This document shows, one piece after another, positions 5,975 to 9,809 of a stretch of DNA of 9,809 nt. The notes under the pieces were generated by a model, which saw nothing but the letters and a program-made list of their open reading frames with translations, made no database searches and was not told where the DNA came from. The stretch is from CAZEHS01 sp964649745 (GTDB taxonomy: Bacteria; Bacillota; Clostridia; Peptostreptococcales; Acidaminobacteraceae), in the NCBI GenBank assembly GCA_964649745.1, contig CAZYQI010000064.1, forward strand, positions 1-9,809. Direction: 5' to 3'. Numbering within the stretch: position 1 is the first letter of the stretch; each line of letters opens with the position of its first letter. The translations under genes and the position numbers were made by a program.

Positions 5975-7588
5975 CCGATAAATGTCGTTGAAGCCGCAGA
6001 CACAGTTTCTGCCGCTGTCTTTGGCCTGATAGAGTGCATCATCCGCCTGGATTATATTATGATCCAGGCCTTTTTCATGGGTGTACTCCGAAACACCGTA
6101 GGACATGGTAATACAGATATCATCGATGCCCTCAAACACAAAACAGGAGGTGCTAATGACGATCCTGAGCTTTTCTGCGGCCCGGAGGGCTTCCCTGTAA
6201 CCGGTATCCGGCAGGATGATCAGAAATTCTTCACCCCCCCAGCGGCAAAGCAGATCAGAGCTGCGTATGCCCGATGAAATGACAGCCACGATGTGCTTAA
6301 GAGCGGCATCCCCGGCTGCGTGACCGTAGGTATCATTGAAATTTTTAAAGTGGTCGATGTCTCCAAGGATCAATGAAAAGGTGGAGCCATAGCGCGTAGA
6401 ACGTGAAATTTCTTCGTTCAGACGTTCCGTTATGCTTCGGCGGTTCAAGGCCCCTGTCAGAAAATCGATGGATGCAGCCGTATGCAGTTGAAGACGGGAT
6501 TCTTCCAGTTCTCGAACGGTACGGGTAAGAATATGCTCGATTTTCTTCCGACGCTCATTGGCGTTGCTGGATAATAACAAGAGTAACCCAATCAGCAGAA
6601 CAGGAGCACCGGCAAAAGAAGACTTAAGAAAGACCTCCCAGTAGGACAGCTCGTTATAAAAGGTCCAGGGACAGTTGTCGATGGCGGCGACATACACATA
6701 GTGAGCATCTGCGGACTGAAGGGAATCGCTGTTGTTCTTTTTCAACTCCATGAATTTTTCTGATTTTTCTTTACCGGCATATTCCTCAAGGGTCAGAAGT
6801 TTTTTGTCCCAAACCGAAGGCACATCATTGGCTGCCAGAATATGGCCGTCCTCATCCACCATAAAGCTGTGGTAACGGGGATCCATCATATCGGCGAGGG
6901 TGCGGAGCGTTACATCCACTGAAACCACTCCACGGAGGACTTCTTGATAGTATAGCGGCTTGGACAACGTGACCATCAGTCCCTTCCCTGCAGCATCCCT
7001 ATAGGGAGGTGTCCAGCGACGAACGCGGGACGGATTGTTTTCGGGCAATCCGATCTGATAGAACGGCGCATCAAAAAGGGCGGGAGAGAAAGAAAAATCA
7101 TCGGAAGAGGTCCAGGGATACATCATGACAAAGCCCTCGCTACCCATATAATAGACCCAGGCTATTCCGGGAAGAGAATCATAGAAGGCTTTAAAATGAG
7201 TGTTGTAAAGCAGTGCCAGATTGATGTTCTCGGTCATCTCCGGATTACTCCCCGGATGCCCTGTGCCGGTAAGATTTCCAACGTAGCCGATGTAGGGGGT
7301 GTTTTTTATAGAATCCATGTTGAAGGAGTTATCGGCGGGAGATGCTTTCAAATAACGATTAAGGGGTGAACTTACGGAGATCTCGGTGGCAAAAAAATCG
7401 GCGCCCACAAGGGACATCTGATCAATAAAACCGTTACTGAGCAATACGTGCTGAGAAATTTGCGACCTGACAATCGCCGAAGAGTGAGTGAAATCCTTAA
7501 GGATTTCACTGCGCTGAGACAGATATGCCACCAGGAATGCGTATAGCGTGAGGAATAGGATTAGAAACTGCCGTGGGGTCTTTCTCAT
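5966..7588 (-). CDS. Membrane diguanylate cyclase with dCache sensor domain
   Basis: This is a predicted inner-membrane sensor that makes c-di-GMP from two GTP. A first membrane segment lies at about residues 7-24 and a second at about 326-341. Between them is a roughly 300-residue extracytoplasmic domain with dCache features: VYYMGSEGFVMMYPW (145-159), W192-T-P-P-Y196-R-D198, then GVVSVDVTL (220-228) with D225. A short helical stretch (342-370) leads to the GGDEF domain (about 371-537) with DFLTGALNRRS (375-385), GGEEF at 451-455 and an RxxD inhibitory site RSSD (442-445) five residues before it. The cyclase should be active and product-inhibited. The ligand is unknown; an arginine, tryptophan, tyrosine and aspartate partly recall the amino-acid-binding dCache motif, but the match is incomplete. 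Start: weak AGGTG (7598-7594) five bases before ATG. It lies downstream of uup on the same strand but has its own putative promoter. Confidence 0.93.
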   Translation of the reverse strand: MRKTPRQFLILFLTLYAFLVAYLSQRSEILKDFTHSSAIVRSQISQHVLLSNGFIDQMSLVGADFFATEISVSSPLNRYLKASPADNSFNMDSIKNTPYIGYVGNLTGTGHPGSNPEMTENINLALLYNTHFKAFYDSLPGIAWVYYMGSEGFVMMYPWTSSDDFSFSPALFDAPFYQIGLPENNPSRVRRWTPPYRDAAGKGLMVTLSKPLYYQEVLRGVVSVDVTLRTLADMMDPRYHSFMVDEDGHILAANDVPSVWDKKLLTLEEYAGKEKSEKFMELKKNNSDSLQSADAHYVYVAAIDNCPWTFYNELSYWEVFLKSSFAGAPVLLIGLLLLLSSNANERRKKIEHILTRTVRELEESRLQLHTAASIDFLTGALNRRSITERLNEEISRSTRYGSTFSLILGDIDHFKNFNDTYGHAAGDAALKHIVAVISSGIRSSDLLCRWGGEEFLIILPDTGYREALRAAEKLRIVISTSCFVFEGIDDICITMSYGVSEYTHEKGLDHNIIQADDALYQAKDSGRNCVCGFNDIYRAP

Positions 7589-7654
7589 AATGGCACCTGC
7601 CTGGGGAGATAGTCAGATTCTGTCGGATGCAGGATATAAGTGGGTGTATGCTGT

Positions 7655-7684
7655 ATTGATACCAGTGAACGCCGCGATTTAAAC
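7655..7684 (-). promoter_or_regulatory. Putative promoter of the dCache-GGDEF gene, motif copy 4
   Basis: On the minus strand GTTTAA (7684-7679), 14 bases, then TGGTATCAAT (7664-7655), followed by ACAGCATACAC. GTTTAA with GGGTAT at 12-15 bases is the sigma-B type consensus, so this copy matches at 11 of 12 positions. It also matches the sigma-F pattern apart from one -10 base. A start near 7648 gives a leader of about 60 bases. The -35 box lies in the loop, and the -10 box at the edge, of the hairpin that follows uup. Confidence 0.48.
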
Positions 7685-7700
7685 AGGCGGCGTTCACTGG
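7662..7700 (-). terminator. Strong hairpin just after uup, probable terminator or attenuating structure
   Basis: A perfect 14-base-pair stem CCAGTGAACGCCGC (7662-7675) / GCGGCGTTCACTGG (7687-7700) has an 11-base loop and begins two bases beyond the uup stop codon. Neither side has a proper T run (TATCAATA on the minus strand), so it is not a classical intrinsic terminator. It could still pause polymerase, protect the 3' end of the uup message, or limit read-through into the cyclase gene. Confidence 0.6.
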
Positions 7701-7702
7701 GG

Positions 7703-9619
7703 TTATTGATTCTGTATCTTCATCTGCAGGGCTTCCAGGTACTCTTGGCGTTCCAGCTTTTCCAGCAGGGCATCTTCCAGATCCGCTTTTTTTCGGGAAA
7801 GCTCCTGAAGTTTTACAAAATCCGACGGGTTCCGGGCCAGGTCTTCATCAATCAGGAGGAGGGCTTGCTCAAGTGCGGCAATATCCCCTTCCATTCCGTT
7901 GAACTCCTGCTGTTCCTTATACGTGAACTTGAGCTTGCGGTTTTTGGAATGTGTCTCGTTTTCCTGCGGCTTGGGTGTAGGGGACGCAGCTTGGTTCCGG
8001 ATAGCAGCGGACTCTTCCAGATAGCGGCGGTATTCCACGATATCGCTGTAGTTTCCAGTGTGTTGAAGGATTTCCCCATTCCCTTCAAATGAAAAAATCC
8101 GGTTGCACACCCGATCCAGGAAGCAGCGGTCGTGGGAAACCGTGATAACGACTCCGCCAAACTCCTCGATGAAGTCCTCCAAAACCGTGAGGGTGTCAAT
8201 ATCCAAGTCATTGGTAGGTTCGTCCAGAATCAGAACATTGGGTGCCAGCATCAGCATTTTCAGAAAATAGAGCCGCCGCCGTTCACCGCCGGAGAGCTTG
8301 CCGATATAGGTATACTGCATATCGCCGGTGAACAGGAATTTTTCCATCATCTGCGATGCCGTAATTTTGCTGCCATCAGCGGTGGTGATAAATTCTGCAG
8401 TATCCCGGATATATTCAATGGCTCTTTTGGAGGGATCCATATCCTCGGAAACCTGAGAGATGTAGCTTATTTTCACAGTAGAACCCAGCTCAACAGAACC
8501 GGCATCCGGTGGAAGCGCTCCCGTGAGGAGGTTCAACAGGGTTGATTTTCCCATACCGTTGTCACCGATGATGCCGATGCGGTCTTCACGGAGAAAGATG
8601 TAGGAGAAGTCGCGGATCAGGAGCCTGCCATTGAAGGATTTTGAGAGATGGGACGCCTCCATGATCTTGCGGCCCAGACGGGAACCGGCCACAGAAATAT
8701 CTATCCCGGTATCCTCTAAGCTGGAGCCTGAGGCTTCCAGGGCTTCAAAACGCTGAATTCGTGCCTTTTGCTTGGTGGTCCTTGCCTGAGCCCCTTTACG
8801 AATCCATTCCAACTCGCTTCGGTACAGGTTTTCACGTTTTCGGTCTGCGGAGGCCTGCTCACTCCTGCGCTCCAAGCGTTTTTCCACAAAATAGCTGTAA
8901 TTTCCCTGATAGGAGTAAAGCTTGCCTTGATCCAGCTCGATGGTGCGGTTTACCACCCTGTCCAGGAAATAGCGGTCGTGAGTGACCATGATCAGGGCCC
9001 CTTTTCGATTTTTAAGGTGGTTTTCCAGCCAATCGATGACGTCATTGTCCATATGGTTGGTGGGTTCGTCCAGTATCAGCAGGTCACAGGGAGAGATCAA
9101 CGCACCTGCCAGAGCAACCCGCTTTTTCTGGCCACCGGAAAGGGTTGCCATCAGAGCGCTGAAATCATGAATTCCCAAGCGGGTAAGGATTGTCTTAATT
9201 TGGCGTTCCAGTTCCCAGGCGCCGGTTTGATCCATCTGGGAGGTGAGCCTCATCAGTTTTTCATGGGTGACGGCATCCTCGGGTGCTTTTTCCGATTGCT
9301 CCAGGACGTCTTCATATTCCCGCACCAGGGAAATGGAGGGGGCATCGCTGCGGAATATCTGTTGCAAAACGGTTGCGCTGGGATCAAAATCAGGATCCTG
9401 GGATAGATGTTCGATCTTCATCGGATTCAGAAAGCGGGATACGGTTCCGGAATCCGGACTGTCAATGCCGGCTAAGATCCTGAGGAAACTGGATTTTCCC
9501 GTGCCGTTGATGCCGATGAGACCGATCCGGTCAGCTTCGTCAATATTCAGGGTAACGGCATCGAAAAGGGTCCGTATGCCGTAGGTTTTGGTTATGTTTT
9601 CTGCAGACAGCAGATTCAT
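7703..9619 (-). CDS. uup: ABC-F ATPase, Uup/YfmR type
   Basis: This soluble protein has two ATP-binding cassettes and no membrane segments, which marks it as an ABC-F ribosome-associated protein and not a transporter. Cassette 1: Walker A GINGTGKSS (36-44), signature LSGGQ (160-164), Walker B LILDEPTNHMD (181-191, catalytic E185) and H214. Linker about 235-310, with the basic segment RKGAQARTTKQKARIQR (274-290). Cassette 2: GDNGMGKST (352-360), LSGGE (442-446), LILDEPTNDLD (463-473, E467) and H496. A low-complexity stretch (about 540-562) leads to a charged coiled coil (about 565-636), the C-terminal domain typical of Uup. The order and sequence style resemble Bacillus YfmR, reported to act with EF-P in relieving ribosome stalling. 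Family members also include Uup and YdiF; the exact substrate state of the ribosome cannot be told. Start: AAGGAG five bases before ATG. No sign of an antibiotic-resistance subtype was recognised. Confidence 0.9.
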   Translation of the reverse strand: MNLLSAENITKTYGIRTLFDAVTLNIDEADRIGLIGINGTGKSSFLRILAGIDSPDSGTVSRFLNPMKIEHLSQDPDFDPSATVLQQIFRSDAPSISLVREYEDVLEQSEKAPEDAVTHEKLMRLTSQMDQTGAWELERQIKTILTRLGIHDFSALMATLSGGQKKRVALAGALISPCDLLILDEPTNHMDNDVIDWLENHLKNRKGALIMVTHDRYFLDRVVNRTIELDQGKLYSYQGNYSYFVEKRLERRSEQASADRKRENLYRSELEWIRKGAQARTTKQKARIQRFEALEASGSSLEDTGIDISVAGSRLGRKIMEASHLSKSFNGRLLIRDFSYIFLREDRIGIIGDNGMGKSTLLNLLTGALPPDAGSVELGSTVKISYISQVSEDMDPSKRAIEYIRDTAEFITTADGSKITASQMMEKFLFTGDMQYTYIGKLSGGERRRLYFLKMLMLAPNVLILDEPTNDLDIDTLTVLEDFIEEFGGVVITVSHDRCFLDRVCNRIFSFEGNGEILQHTGNYSDIVEYRRYLEESAAIRNQAASPTPKPQENETHSKNRKLKFTYKEQQEFNGMEGDIAALEQALLLIDEDLARNPSDFVKLQELSRKKADLEDALLEKLERQEYLEALQMKIQNQ

Positions 9620-9809
9620 ATGAGCTCCTTCATTATCGTCATTTCCGGTTCAGGTTACCCGACCATTTTACCATAACAGAAGGACGGCATCCACTAAAGG
9701 CATAGGAACTAACTGTTGAATGATTCAAAATAATCAATCAATTTACCGCAAAAGACTGTCAAGCATTTTTGATTATGTCCCAAAATAGCCAAAACATTAG
9801 CACCAGCTT
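9620..9809. other. Non-coding region upstream of uup, possible mobile element edge
   Basis: No gene was found. It carries the uup ribosome binding site and promoter candidate, and then AT-rich sequence. From TGTCAA (9757-9762) onward the text (ATTTTTGATTATGTCCC, then AAAATAGCCAAAACATT) resembles in style the terminal regions of IS21-family insertion sequences, which begin with TG and contain such A/T-rich repeats. No transposase lies within the window, so this is only a suspicion. The edge of the window cuts the region off. Confidence 0.3.
9665..9673 (-). promoter_or_regulatory. Candidate extended -10 promoter of uup
   Basis: On the minus strand TGGTAAAAT gives TGN followed by TAAAAT (five of six to TATAAT), about 45 bases before the uup start codon. 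The -35 position (TGGATG, 17 bases upstream) is poor, as is common for extended -10 promoters. A TTGACA (minus strand, 9762-9757) further upstream has no good -10 partner at normal spacing. Confidence 0.4.

Noticed and set aside
8768..9406. Plus-strand reading frame opposite uup (212 codons)
   Set aside because: It is antisense to both linker and first-cassette motifs of the ABC-F protein; no domain recognised.

Overview
The window looks like a chromosomal segment from an anaerobic, motile member of the Clostridia or a close Firmicutes relative. This rests on strong AGGAGG-type ribosome binding sites, a CheV-type chemotaxis coupling protein, the two-subunit iron-sulfur L-serine dehydratase (separate sdaAB and sdaAA), an ABC-F protein closest to Bacillus YfmR/Uup, and many c-di-GMP proteins. 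The assignment is inferred from gene content and style only; genus cannot be told. By eye, base composition is near half G+C in the genes and more AT-rich between them.

Layout. 1-303 is non-coding leader sequence. 304-1209 (+) is cheV, closed by a clear intrinsic terminator. 1378-2463 (+) is a receiver/HD-GYP response regulator (predicted c-di-GMP phosphodiesterase). It meets 2458-4221 (-), a receiver-PAS-GGDEF-HD-GYP protein, tail to tail, and both stop codons lie in one TCATGA. A divergent promoter region follows. Next is the sdaAB-sdaAA operon (4351-5942, +), which makes L-serine dehydratase. It converges on 5966-7588 (-), a membrane dCache-GGDEF diguanylate cyclase. Upstream of that, in the same direction, lies the Uup/YfmR-like ABC-F gene (7703-9619, -). 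The last 190 bases are its promoter region, plus a terminal segment that may be the edge of a mobile element.

How the genes work together. Four of the seven genes are signalling genes. One couples receptors to CheA; the others are predicted to make c-di-GMP (two GGDEF proteins with intact active-site and RxxD inhibitory motifs) or break it down (one HD-GYP protein with a full set of recognisable ligands). The HD-GYP domain of the multidomain protein has lost key metal ligands (HD changed to YD). No histidine kinase is present, so the receiver domains must receive phosphate from elsewhere, possibly CheA.

The most notable unexplained signal is a short motif, GGTATC(A/T)AT, found in front of all four signalling genes and on their coding strand. 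I did not see it in front of the serine dehydratase operon or the ABC-F gene in their own transcription direction. In front of cheV and the REC-HD-GYP gene it is bipartite: AATGAATA, exactly 14 bases, then GGGTATCAAT. It resembles the -10 box of sigma-B/sigma-F type promoters and lies at promoter-like distances from the start codons. It may define a shared regulon of motility and c-di-GMP genes. No phage, CRISPR, tRNA, rRNA or c-di-GMP riboswitch was recognised.
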